Of a stretch of 52,995 nucleotides of DNA, positions 44,366 through 52,073 are shown one piece after another. The number at the start of each line of letters is the position of its first letter. The stretch's first letter is position 1. Where the stretch lies: NCBI GenBank assembly GCA_900318865.1, contig ONMF01000014.1, positions 1-52,995 of the forward strand. Reading direction: 5' to 3'. The DNA comes from an uncultured Prevotellaceae bacterium (GTDB lineage: Bacteria; Bacteroidota; Bacteroidia; Bacteroidales; Muribaculaceae). Both the position numbers and the translations under genes were made by a program. The notes beneath the pieces are model-generated. The model saw nothing but the letters and a program-made list of their open reading frames with translations, did no database searches and was not told the origin of the DNA.

Positions 44366-45516
44366 GCGTGGTCCTCCTCGTCGATTTGTTTCAACACAAA
44401 GTGCAGCATTTGCCGCTCGCGCTCGGTCAGGTCACGGCCCAGGCGGCCCGACACATAACGCTGGGCCACATCGACGGGTGATAGCGCCTGCAACTGCAGC
44501 GCGCTGAGCGCAAACTGCTCGCGCTCATCGCGCTGCGGTGAGGTCACACGCATGGTGCAGAAGCGATAGCCATGAGCCTGGGCCACACGCGCCGCCCGGG
44601 CATGGGCATCGACAGGCAACGGGTCGTCGGCCAGCACGTTCAAGCGGATGTAACACGGCCGGCGGTCGGTACTCGCCTCCAGTTGCTGCAATGCCTGGGA
44701 AAAAGGCAGTGGCTCGGAGGCCGGAATCGTGAGCAACGGGCGCACGTTGCCTATGGCGATGGTGCGCACTTGCGGAGCATCGTGCCCATTCAGAGTGACC
44801 AGCGACACCGAGTGCTCACACTGTTCATCGAAGCTCACAGCCACGGGTGTGCCGCAATAGCGCACTCGCCGGTCACCGCCGGCAATGAATTGAGGCCGGT
44901 GGATGTGCCCCAAAGCCACATAGTCATAACCAGCCACTCGCGCCGGGGGCACACTGTCGAGCATGCCGATGTTGTCGTGGCCGGTGATGTCGCTGCCGGT
45001 CATGGTGAGGTGCGCCATCAGCACCACCGGACGGCTGCGGTCGGCCATGGCGAGCAGGTCGGCAAAAAAAGTGTCGGCGGGCAGCCGGTAACAGTGGGGC
45101 ACGGCCACTATCGTGCCCAGAAGCTGTCGGCCTGCGTCATGAACAGGGATGATGTGTCTTGCCGCCGCATCGTCGGCACCGCGAGCCACCGTGCCCACTA
45201 CCGTGATGCCGGCCACACGCCACAATTCCCGGTCGCAATCGATGCGCGACGCGCTGTCGTGGTTGCCGGCAATCATCACAATGGCCATCGTGGGGCAAGC
45301 GCTCCGCAAGGCCAGCATGGCACTCACATACGTCTTGACCGTGGCGGCCGAAGGAGCCGGCGTGTGAAACACATCGCCGCTCACGAGCAAGGCATCGGGC
45401 TGTTCCTGCCGCACGATTTGCTCCAGTTGCAGCAAGAACGCCGTCTGTTCTTCCTCTCGGTCGTAATGATAAAGCACATGGCCCAGGTGCCAGTCGCTGG
45501 TGTGTAGAATTTTCAT
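44362..45516 (-). CDS. sbcD: Exonuclease subunit SbcD (Mre11-like nuclease)
   Basis: A 384-residue metallophosphoesterase. Metal ligands are visible in ILHTSDWHLGH (Asp8, His10), LLVSGDVFHT (Asp48), IAGNHDSASR (Asn85-His86), VLMAHLTM and ALGHIHRPQ. The C-terminal part (about 260-384) is the SbcC-binding and capping domain. It is the manganese-dependent nuclease of the SbcCD complex. It is the first gene of the run and is preceded by a palindromic repeat whose nearer arm forms its promoter (45522-45552). Confidence 0.96.
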   Translation of the reverse strand: MKILHTSDWHLGHVLYHYDREEEQTAFLLQLEQIVRQEQPDALLVSGDVFHTPAPSAATVKTYVSAMLALRSACPTMAIVMIAGNHDSASRIDCDRELWRVAGITVVGTVARGADDAAARHIIPVHDAGRQLLGTIVAVPHCYRLPADTFFADLLAMADRSRPVVLMAHLTMTGSDITGHDNIGMLDSVPPARVAGYDYVALGHIHRPQFIAGGDRRVRYCGTPVAVSFDEQCEHSVSLVTLNGHDAPQVRTIAIGNVRPLLTIPASEPLPFSQALQQLEASTDRRPCYIRLNVLADDPLPVDAHARAARVAQAHGYRFCTMRVTSPQRDEREQFALSALQLQALSPVDVAQRYVSGRLGRDLTERERQMLHFVLKQIDEEDHA

Positions 45517-45520
45517 AGCG

Positions 45521-45590
45521 GTAAAGTTACGAAAAAACGAGAGCAGAACAAAAGAATTATTCTTTTTTATGCCGAGTGTGAGTAACTTCG
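45521..45590. repeat. Palindromic intergenic repeat serving as sbcD promoter
   Basis: A single copy of the repeat seen at 1-99: left arm GTAAAGTTACGAA plus ACGAGAGCAGAACAAAAG, right arm TGCCGAGTGTGAGTAACTTCGG. On the minus strand TTTG (CAAA at 45549-45552), 19 bases, TAACTTTA (45522-45529) lead straight into sbcD. The right arm keeps TAACTTCG (45583-45590) but has lost its TTTG, in line with there being no working gene on that side. Confidence 0.7.
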
Positions 45591-45827
45591 GACAGAGAGG
45601 GTGTACTCACCACCTTCCTTCAAATTGTAATAACGGGTGATAATGTAAGCTCCGCCGGCAGCAATGTTTCCGCGGTTGTTTAGCGCATTGACAATGTATT
45701 TGCCGGTTTCCTCCACGCCGTAAGGCTTGGGTTCAGTCGGTTCGGTTAACTCAGCTTCTTGAGAATAGACGGTAAAACTCTATGCCACCCAAACAAGCAC
45801 AGTAATTAGTAGATGTAACTTTTTCAT
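45567..45827 (-). pseudogene. Amber-interrupted relic of a secreted protein
   Basis: From ATG 45827 the minus strand encodes MKKLHLLITVLVWVA, a signal peptide, then a TAG at 45780-45782, and continues in the same frame with SFTVYSQEAELTEPTEPKP, VEETGKYIVNALNNRGNIA and IITRYYNLKEGGEYTLSV. The cleavage site (YSQE) falls after the TAG, so signal and mature parts were once one reading frame. The last residues (RSYSHSA, stop 45567-45569) are encoded by the right arm of the repeat, so the original 3' part is gone. I take it as a gene killed by a stop and truncated beside the repeat; a readthrough product cannot be excluded. Confidence 0.65.
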
Positions 45828-45929
45828 TTGCACTCAGGTTTTGTTTTCTTTGCAGAATTACATTAAATTTCGCAAATATCCCTAACTGCTCCAAAGAAAT
45901 CATTGTATCCATCAAATTTGACTCAAAAA

Positions 45930-45961
45930 TTTGCGTATTACCTTTTTTTGAGGTAAATTTG
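45930..45961 (+). promoter_or_regulatory. Promoter and candidate autoregulatory operator of the S24 repressor
   Basis: TTTG at 45930-45933, 20 bases, TAAATTTG at 45954-45961, an exact promoter match. An inverted repeat TTACCT (45938-45943), 7 bases, AGGTAA (45951-45956) lies over the spacer and the first bases of the -7 box, so a protein bound there would block RNA polymerase. Leader to the ATG at 46012 is about 45 bases. Confidence 0.6.
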
Positions 45962-46011
45962 CCGAAAAAGTAACGAAAAACACAGAACCAACTTCTAAAC
46001 TTCTTGCCACC

Positions 46012-46704
46012 ATGCCACAAAATGACAAAGAAATCAGAGAACGAATCAAGTATTTGATGCAGGAACTCAACTGCCGCCAGGTGCAGTTCGCACAACGCAT
46101 CGACGTGGACACATCCAACCTGTCGAAATATCTGAATGGACACCTGCCCATCAGCGAAGCGCTGGTGAATCGCATCGTTGTCAACCTGGGTGTGTCGAAG
46201 GACTGGCTGCTCAACGGCACCGACCTCCCCTTTGCCAAAGCGGCACCCGCGGCACTGGCCGTTCCGCCGGTGGCGCAGATGCCCGTGAGCCGGCAACCGC
46301 TGGGCACACCCGTCTACGACATTGACGTCACCGCAGGCACCACACCGCGTGCCACGATGTTCGGCGACGAACAGATTGTGGGATATGTGAACCTGCCCGA
46401 AATGGCCAACGCCAACTGCAAAATAGTCAGGGTGAGCGGCGACTCGATGAGTCCCGTTATCAAGAACGGCGATTTCATTGCCGTGCGCGAACTCGTCAAT
46501 GCCCAGCAAATCTATTGGGGACAAATCTATGTGGTGCTGCTCGACGACTACCGCATGGTGAAATACATCCGCCGGCACGCCGACCCGGCCATGGTGACCC
46601 TGCGCAGCGAGAACAAGGCCTACGATGACATCGACATTTACCGGCGCGACATCCGTGAACTGATGTTTGTGCAGCACATTCTGCACATTGACACCCGCAT
46701 GTAA
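46012..46704 (+). CDS. XRE-type repressor with S24 (LexA/CI-like) self-cleavage domain
   Basis: A 230-residue regulator. Residues 5-65 are an XRE helix-turn-helix (VQFAQRIDVDTSNLSKYLNG). An Ala/Pro linker follows, then a peptidase S24 domain with cleavage site Ala108-Gly109 (DVTAGTTPR), nucleophile Ser145 (VSGDSMSPVIKNGD) and general base Lys184 (YRMVKYIRR). The layout is that of phage CI and of LexA-like repressors that cut themselves when RecA filaments form. No phage genes are near, so it may be a host regulator found widely in Bacteroidales, or a leftover. The promoter carries an inverted repeat that suggests autoregulation. It ends 12 bases from a convergent gene. Confidence 0.92.
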   Translation: MPQNDKEIRERIKYLMQELNCRQVQFAQRIDVDTSNLSKYLNGHLPISEALVNRIVVNLGVSKDWLLNGTDLPFAKAAPAALAVPPVAQMPVSRQPLGTPVYDIDVTAGTTPRATMFGDEQIVGYVNLPEMANANCKIVRVSGDSMSPVIKNGDFIAVRELVNAQQIYWGQIYVVLLDDYRMVKYIRRHADPAMVTLRSENKAYDDIDIYRRDIRELMFVQHILHIDTRM

Positions 46705-46716
46705 CGGCCGCACGGG

Positions 46717-48426
46717 TCACCACGAGGGAGGCAGCTGGAGGCCGTCGGGGGCGGTGCGCTCAAAGCGCACGCGCACGGTGCTGTCGGCCTCCACCAGCGG
46801 CACTGTCACGGCGAGCACATCATCGGGCAGGTGCGGCAGCATCAGCAGGCAACTGTCGGCCTGGCGAAGCCAGTAAAAATACCATTGCTGGGTGTTTTTC
46901 AGCACGCCCCACTGGCGGCGTTTCTCGGCCTCTTCGGCAGTAAGCCGGTCGGCTTGCGACGCCAGGTCGATGGTAATCAAGTCGAAATCACGCTTCACAT
47001 GGCCGGGGGCCACTTTCACGGCTGTGTACTCCTCGTTTTCCCACCCCACGATGCCTGCGGCCAGGTCGGGCCGGTCGCTGACGAAGTGCAGCGGCACACT
47101 GCCGGCCATGAAATCACCGCTGGTGTACCGCTTCAGCACCGAGGGCCGCACAAATTGCACATTATCCTTGCCATAGTAGTGACAATAGGCATCGGTATAG
47201 GAGCTATAGAGGTAAGAATCGTAGAACGAGGGCGACACCCAGCGGTTGGTGCCCTTCCACTCGGCGGCGGCAATCACGGCCTGCGACGGCGACGCGGCGA
47301 TGGCACGCTCCACACGGTCGTTGAACCGCTTGTAGTCTACGATGGCCCGCCCCGCCTGAACGGCGGGAACCACACAGGCCAGCGCGCACACCACGCCCGT
47401 CCACCGCTGCCAGCGCGGTTTTAGCTTCAGCCATTGCCACAGCCATGCCGCCACCACCACATAGCTGAACACCGAGTAGGCCGTGTAGGCGCGAGGCTTG
47501 ATCAGGCTCATGCCCACCACCGTGACAAAAGCCCCCACAAACACGCAGTTCATCACATCGTCGGTGACCGCACGCCATCCCCTGCGCCACCAGGTGTAGC
47601 CTATCACCAGAATCGCCAGGAAGGGTGTGATGAAATGACCGGTCTTGAGGAACGTGTTGATGACGCGGCGCGACAGCAACTGCTGCCAGCTCACATCGAG
47701 CACCACCTCACCATTCTGCACACGTCCATTCAGCACGAGCGACACCACAATCATGCCGATGCCCAGCACATAGCACAGGCAAGCCGTCACCACAGGTCCA
47801 CGGAACTGCCTGGGGTTAAGCAGATAATAAATGAACAATCCCACTGCCGCAGCCAGGCTCACACTCTCGTTCATCGCTCCGCCGGCAAAGCCCACCACGG
47901 CCGCCACCACATGCCAGGCACCGCCGCGTGGATGCCGGTGAAACCACTTGAGCATCAGCAGGAAGGCAAGCGTGAAGGTGGCACTCCACAGATAGTTGCA
48001 ACTCCCGCACAACCACAGCATCGTCTCGCCGGGATAAGGGAAAATCAGCAATGCGTACAAGCAGCCCATGGCCACGGCAGGCCAGCGACGGCCGGCCAGC
48101 GACAACTTGCACAGCAGGTGCAGAAACAACACGAACACCATCGTGTTCACCACATTGAACACCGCCTTGCCGGTAAGGCCCAGAAACACTTTGGCTATCA
48201 CATCGGCCAGGCGGCCATTGGTGTCGACGTAGTGATACGTCACCGACTGCCACAGCGTGCTCAGGTCGCTCACGCGCACCGAGGTGTTCCCTTCCACGAA
48301 AATATAGCAAATGTCATCACCCTTGAGCGTGGTGAACACATTGAAGAAAAAGAAAACCAGTGCGGCCACGGTAAGCGCGCACCAATAGGGCCATTTCCGG
48401 CCGTTCGGTTCGACTGTTGGATTCAT
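46717..48426 (-). CDS. DUF6056 family multi-spanning membrane protein
   Basis: A 569-residue protein with about eleven transmembrane helices in residues 12-400 and a C-terminal extracytoplasmic domain (about 400-569). After the first helix comes TLKGDDICYIF, an acidic GDD motif in the first outer loop as in GT-C glycosyltransferases, and NTNGRL-like DTNGRLADV, both seen in DUF6056 proteins. Most members are thought to be lipid-linked sugar transferases of surface polysaccharide or O-antigen loci; none of those genes are close by. The ATG at 48426 was chosen over a codon at 48546, because the longer form would be translated from the tandem repeat. Confidence 0.8.
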   Translation of the reverse strand: MNPTVEPNGRKWPYWCALTVAALVFFFFNVFTTLKGDDICYIFVEGNTSVRVSDLSTLWQSVTYHYVDTNGRLADVIAKVFLGLTGKAVFNVVNTMVFVLFLHLLCKLSLAGRRWPAVAMGCLYALLIFPYPGETMLWLCGSCNYLWSATFTLAFLLMLKWFHRHPRGGAWHVVAAVVGFAGGAMNESVSLAAAVGLFIYYLLNPRQFRGPVVTACLCYVLGIGMIVVSLVLNGRVQNGEVVLDVSWQQLLSRRVINTFLKTGHFITPFLAILVIGYTWWRRGWRAVTDDVMNCVFVGAFVTVVGMSLIKPRAYTAYSVFSYVVVAAWLWQWLKLKPRWQRWTGVVCALACVVPAVQAGRAIVDYKRFNDRVERAIAASPSQAVIAAAEWKGTNRWVSPSFYDSYLYSSYTDAYCHYYGKDNVQFVRPSVLKRYTSGDFMAGSVPLHFVSDRPDLAAGIVGWENEEYTAVKVAPGHVKRDFDLITIDLASQADRLTAEEAEKRRQWGVLKNTQQWYFYWLRQADSCLLMLPHLPDDVLAVTVPLVEADSTVRVRFERTAPDGLQLPPSW

Positions 48427-48440
48427 GATGTTTCTTTTGT

Positions 48441-48652
48441 GCAAAGATAGTGCAAGCCGAGACCAAAACAAAAAAAAATTTGTTTTGGCGAGGCGCAGCC
48501 TATCTTCGAGGCCTTTAGGACTCAACGTAGTGCAAGCCGAGACCAAAACAAAAAAAAATTTGTTTTGGCGAGGCGCAGCCTATCTTCGAGGCCTTTAGGA
48601 CTCAACGTTGTGCAAGCCGAGACCAAAACAAAAAAAAATTTGTTTTGGCGAG
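48441..48652. repeat. 80-bp palindromic tandem repeat, 2.5 copies
   Basis: Units begin at 48451, 48531 and 48611 with TGCAAGCCGAGACCAAAACA; the first two are identical apart from the last bases before the next unit, the third stops after TTTGTTTTGGCGAG. Each unit is an imperfect palindrome: AAGATAG..CCGAGACCAAAACAAA on the left, TTTGTTTTGGCGAGG..CCTATCTT on the right. Left-facing: TTTG (CAAA 48469-48472), 19 bases, TATCTTTG (48442-48449, minus) leading to the DUF6056 gene. Right-facing: TTTG 48479-48482 with TATCTTCG 48501-48508, and TTTG 48559-48562 with TATCTTCG 48581-48588, spacer 18. Confidence 0.85.
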
Positions 48653-48686
48653 ACAATAGAAATTTTTACATTCACACTTTTTGCGG

Positions 48687-48694
48687 TAACTTTG
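48687..48694 (+). promoter_or_regulatory. -7 box of the M16 peptidase gene
   Basis: TAACTTTG followed by CGC, 20 bases before the first ATG. The -33 position (48663-48666) reads TTTT. It lies just beyond the truncated third repeat unit. Confidence 0.5.
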
Positions 48695-48714
48695 CGCTGG
48701 TTTTTGCACTGATG

Positions 48715-49941
48715 ATGAAACAACAAGCCATCTATTATCACACCTTGCCCAACGGGCTGCGCATGGTGCATGTGGCCACAACGGCCAGTGTGGCCTGGTG
48801 CGGCCTGGCCATCAACGCCGGCAGCCGCGACGAGCGCGACGGCCAGTTCGGGCTGGCTCACTTTGTGGAGCACACCATTTTCAAAGGCACCACGCACCGC
48901 CGGGCTCATAACATCGGATGCCGGATGGAGCGAGTGGGAGGCGAGCTGAATGCCTACACCACCAAGGAGGCCACCATGCTCTACTCAGTGTTTCCGGCCC
49001 AGCATCTGGCGCGGGCCGTGGAGCTGATTGCCGACCTGGTCATGTACTCGGTATTTCCGGCCGACGAGCTGACGCGTGAGATGGATGTGGTGCTCGAAGA
49101 AGTGGCTTCCTACCGCGACACGCCAGCCGAGGCGGCTTATGATGACTTTGAGGACATCGCCTTTGCCGGCAGCGGATTCGGGCATAACATTCTGGGATGT
49201 GAGGAGCATGTGAGGGCATTCACCTCGCAGCACTGCATGGAGTATCTCAAAGAGCAATATGTGCCGTCGAACATGGTATTTTTCTCGGTGGGTCCCGGGC
49301 GGCCCGATGGCGTGTTTCGCCTGGTCGAGAATCACATGGGCGCCATGCACCACCGGCTGCAGCGCAGCCCGCGCTTGGCACCCGCACTGCAGCCGGTGCG
49401 CCATGAGGTGATGACGATAGGCGCTCATCAGGCTCACACCGTGATGGGCGCACGGCTGCCGGGAATGTATCACACGAGCCGCCATGCGCTCATGCTGCTC
49501 AACAACATCCTGGGCGGCCCGGGCATGAACGCCCTGCTCAATGTGGAAATGCGTGAAAAACGCGGCTACGTCTACACCGTGGAGTCGTCGCTCACGCTGT
49601 TCACCGACTGCGGCCTGATGGAGATTTACTTCGGATGCGACCACGCCGATGTGGCTGCAAGCCGGCGCATCGTGCAGCGCGTGATCGACAAGTTGGCCTC
49701 CACGCCGCTCAGCGAACGGGCCTTGACGGCCCACAAGCGACAATACTGCGGCGGCCTGCTCGTTTCGGCCGACAGCACCGAGTTTGTGGCCATGAACGCA
49801 GCCCGCAACCTGCTCTTCCACAACCACGTGAGCACTGTCGATGAAACGATGGAGCGCATCATGGCGGTGACGCCCGCCCAGTTGTCGCAGGCGGCCGAAT
49901 TGCTGGCAGGCGACCGGCTGTCGTCGCTCACCTTGAAATAA
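48715..49941 (+). CDS. M16 family zinc peptidase
   Basis: A 408-residue metalloprotease. The inverted zinc motif HxxEH is His49-Phe-Val-Glu52-His53 (GLAHFVEHTIFKGT), and the third ligand is Glu128 or Glu129 (MDVVLEEVASYRD), at the usual distance of about 75 residues. The second half is the inactive M16 C-terminal domain with NILGGPGMNALLNVEMREKRGYVY, the conserved R..Y substrate-binding pair. It has no signal peptide, as in the cytoplasmic processing-peptidase-like M16B group. ATG codons at 48712 and 48715 are both possible. Its 3' end overlaps the convergent CotH gene by 14 bases. Confidence 0.93.
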   Translation: MKQQAIYYHTLPNGLRMVHVATTASVAWCGLAINAGSRDERDGQFGLAHFVEHTIFKGTTHRRAHNIGCRMERVGGELNAYTTKEATMLYSVFPAQHLARAVELIADLVMYSVFPADELTREMDVVLEEVASYRDTPAEAAYDDFEDIAFAGSGFGHNILGCEEHVRAFTSQHCMEYLKEQYVPSNMVFFSVGPGRPDGVFRLVENHMGAMHHRLQRSPRLAPALQPVRHEVMTIGAHQAHTVMGARLPGMYHTSRHALMLLNNILGGPGMNALLNVEMREKRGYVYTVESSLTLFTDCGLMEIYFGCDHADVAASRRIVQRVIDKLASTPLSERALTAHKRQYCGGLLVSADSTEFVAMNAARNLLFHNHVSTVDETMERIMAVTPAQLSQAAELLAGDRLSSLTLK

Positions 49942-51943
49942 TGAATTTTTCCTGATTGGTGATGTAGATGCCGGGGGCAAGGCCCGATTTCATCTGGCTG
50001 CGGGGCACCTGCCGGCGCACGCACACTCCTTGCAGGGTGAACACATCGACCGGCTCGTCGGCACGGGCCGCACGCGTCTCGTCGACCGGCGTGCGGATGT
50101 CCTCAACGGGCTGCTCGTCGACCGGCTCAAAATCGGGGTTGATGGCCGAGTAGAGAAAATTGGAGCGTGTCCGCAGCCACACGTTGGTGTTGCTGGCCAT
50201 GGGCCGGTAGGTGCTGGTGCTGCCATCACGCCATTTGTTGTAATTGAGCGTGAACGACTTCTGGACGTAGGTCTGATAGTTCTGGCAGTAATCCATCACG
50301 TCGTCCAGACCACCGTTCTCCATGAAGTCTTTCCACACATTGTAATAGGCCCGCTCCATCTCCTCGCCGCTGTTGAAGCGCAGCGCCTTCAGAAAGCGCT
50401 GGCCGCTCTTGACCGTGGCGTTCCAGAAATCAGAGGTGGTGTTGACGTAACTGTAACGATAGTACACCGCGTCGTAGCCGAACGACCAGTCCCAGTCCCA
50501 CACCGGCCCGAAAATCCACTTGCTCGACTCGTCCTCCAGGTTCTCGCGGTAGCACCACAGGCTTTTGGGGAACAAAATTTCCAGGTTATAGAGCAGCTCG
50601 TTCACCATGATATAGCGGGCAAAGCTGTCGTAGTCGAGTAATTTCTGCAGACTCTCCACATTTCCGTCGTAGGCGGCGCGGGCCAGTTTGTTGAACTCGG
50701 TTTTTACCTTGGCCTGGGTGAGCACCGTCGACAACGTGTCGGCAAACTCGGGCTCATGCACAAGCATGGGCAGCGAATAGGGCGATGAGCGGAAACGCTG
50801 CGGCTCGTTATAGTAGGCATCAATCTCAAGCAGGGTGGCACGGGTTTCGTCGGGCAGGTCGATGCTGTTGTTCGAGAACCCGATCTTCTCTGTCAGGTTG
50901 TAGTTTCCTCGGTATTCACCATTGATATAAAGGTTCACCGGGACGATATGGTTCCAGGCTGCGGTGCCCACCACGCTGGCCACTTTCATACCCACGGCGT
51001 TGGTCATCATCGACCCGCTTTGCTTGTTGGCCAGCAACACCCAGTTTTTCCCTTTCTTAAGGCCCAAAACGCTTTTTTTAACATCAAACTTCAGGCGGTA
51101 GGAATTCTTGGCGTTGGCCACGGTGTCGCCGTTCCAGCTGGAGTTGCCGCGGCCGCGCACGCGCACCGAGTCGGTCATCGACGGATATACCCCCTGGCCG
51201 TTGACAATGATTTCGGCCCACAAATAGTCGGTCTTGCTCAATATGGGGCGGCCATCCTCGGTGTTGATGTCGATGCGGGGCACGGGAAGGGTAGCCAGAT
51301 TGCCGAAATCGACGTGCATGGCATATCGGCGACCGAAGGGAACGCGGTGCAGAGTGTAGAGCGTGGTGTCGGGGCTCACCACCGTGCTGTCTTTCACAGC
51401 GATGAGGTGGCATTGCGGCATGGCGGCCACATAAGCCACATCGCCGGCAAAATTCCGCCGGCGGCCGGCCGCGGGCGTATCGGTACCGTCCAGATAGATG
51501 GTCACTTGGTCGCTGCCGGTCTTGAAATCGGGGATGAGCCATTTGCCGATGGCGTTGACCTGAGCCGTGATGCTGTCGGGGCCCAAGGTGCATGTCACAT
51601 CGTCCATCAGCCCATAGTTGGTGCTCACCTTCAATTTGACCTGGGTGATGGCCGGCAGCAAGGCTGGTGGAGCCGTGGTGCCTATGCTGTCGATATCGGT
51701 CAATTCCTCCACAAGCCACTCATCGTCGATGGTGTTCAGGATGAGCCACTTGCCATTGTTCTGGGCATGGGTCAGCACCTGGCGCGGATACACATCGATG
51801 TGGCCGTCGCGATAGTACACAAACAGCGTGTCGCCGGCAATTTCGGGCTGGGCAGCGACGGCCAGACTGGCTGTCATGGTCACGATGACCGCCAACAGCC
51901 GCCACATGCGCCATCGCAGCGATATGTCGGTAAGCACATTCAT
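49928..51943 (-). CDS. Secreted CotH kinase family protein
   Basis: A 671-residue exported protein. Signal peptide at 1-28 (LLAVIVTMTASLAVAAQ); a short N-terminal domain with LFVYYRDGHIDVYPRQVL and LTDIDSIGTT, a pattern frequent in secreted Bacteroidetes proteins; an immunoglobulin-like part (about 90-230); and the CotH kinase domain (about 235-560) marked by RGRGNSSW, GKNWVLLANKQSGSMM, NGEYRGNYNLTEKIG and WDWDWSFG. CotH proteins are atypical protein kinases of spore coats and of many secreted bacterial proteins. The C terminus (about 610-671) resembles a sorting-type tail ending GLAPGIYITNQEKFIISR. The ATG at 51943 begins the signal peptide. Confidence 0.9.
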   Translation of the reverse strand: MNVLTDISLRWRMWRLLAVIVTMTASLAVAAQPEIAGDTLFVYYRDGHIDVYPRQVLTHAQNNGKWLILNTIDDEWLVEELTDIDSIGTTAPPALLPAITQVKLKVSTNYGLMDDVTCTLGPDSITAQVNAIGKWLIPDFKTGSDQVTIYLDGTDTPAAGRRRNFAGDVAYVAAMPQCHLIAVKDSTVVSPDTTLYTLHRVPFGRRYAMHVDFGNLATLPVPRIDINTEDGRPILSKTDYLWAEIIVNGQGVYPSMTDSVRVRGRGNSSWNGDTVANAKNSYRLKFDVKKSVLGLKKGKNWVLLANKQSGSMMTNAVGMKVASVVGTAAWNHIVPVNLYINGEYRGNYNLTEKIGFSNNSIDLPDETRATLLEIDAYYNEPQRFRSSPYSLPMLVHEPEFADTLSTVLTQAKVKTEFNKLARAAYDGNVESLQKLLDYDSFARYIMVNELLYNLEILFPKSLWCYRENLEDESSKWIFGPVWDWDWSFGYDAVYYRYSYVNTTSDFWNATVKSGQRFLKALRFNSGEEMERAYYNVWKDFMENGGLDDVMDYCQNYQTYVQKSFTLNYNKWRDGSTSTYRPMASNTNVWLRTRSNFLYSAINPDFEPVDEQPVEDIRTPVDETRAARADEPVDVFTLQGVCVRRQVPRSQMKSGLAPGIYITNQEKFIISR

Positions 51944-52000
51944 TTCTCTGTTACAAAAATAGTATATTTTTCGTTTCGTGGCCGGTTTTTCCATAAAATA

Positions 52001-52032
52001 TTTGTCGAATTGCATGTTTTTACCTATTTTCG
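52001..52032 (+). promoter_or_regulatory. Promoter of frr with a TATTTTCG -7 box
   Basis: TTTG at 52001-52004, 20 bases, TATTTTCG at 52025-52032, then ATG at 52074. The gene is essential, so TAnnTTCG is probably an accepted -7 box in this organism, which supports reading the same box in the palindromic repeats. Confidence 0.6.
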
Positions 52033-52073
52033 TAACCCGAAAATGAATTTATTATATCAATAACATAACCACT

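Noticed and set aside
45780..45782. Readthrough of TAG as pyrrolysine or selenocysteine-like recoding
   Set aside because: The stop falls in a signal peptide, not at a catalytic site, and the frame is truncated by a repeat; a dead gene is simpler.
46012..46704. Prophage repressor marking a prophage
   Set aside because: No phage structural, replication or lysis genes are visible on either side.
45751..46713. A 320-codon minus-strand frame covering the S24 repressor gene
   Set aside because: The plus-strand repressor has all motifs of its family; the minus frame has none and is out of frame with the relic's signal peptide.
48451..48652. CRISPR array
   Set aside because: Units are contiguous 80-bp tandem copies without unique spacers and there are no cas genes.
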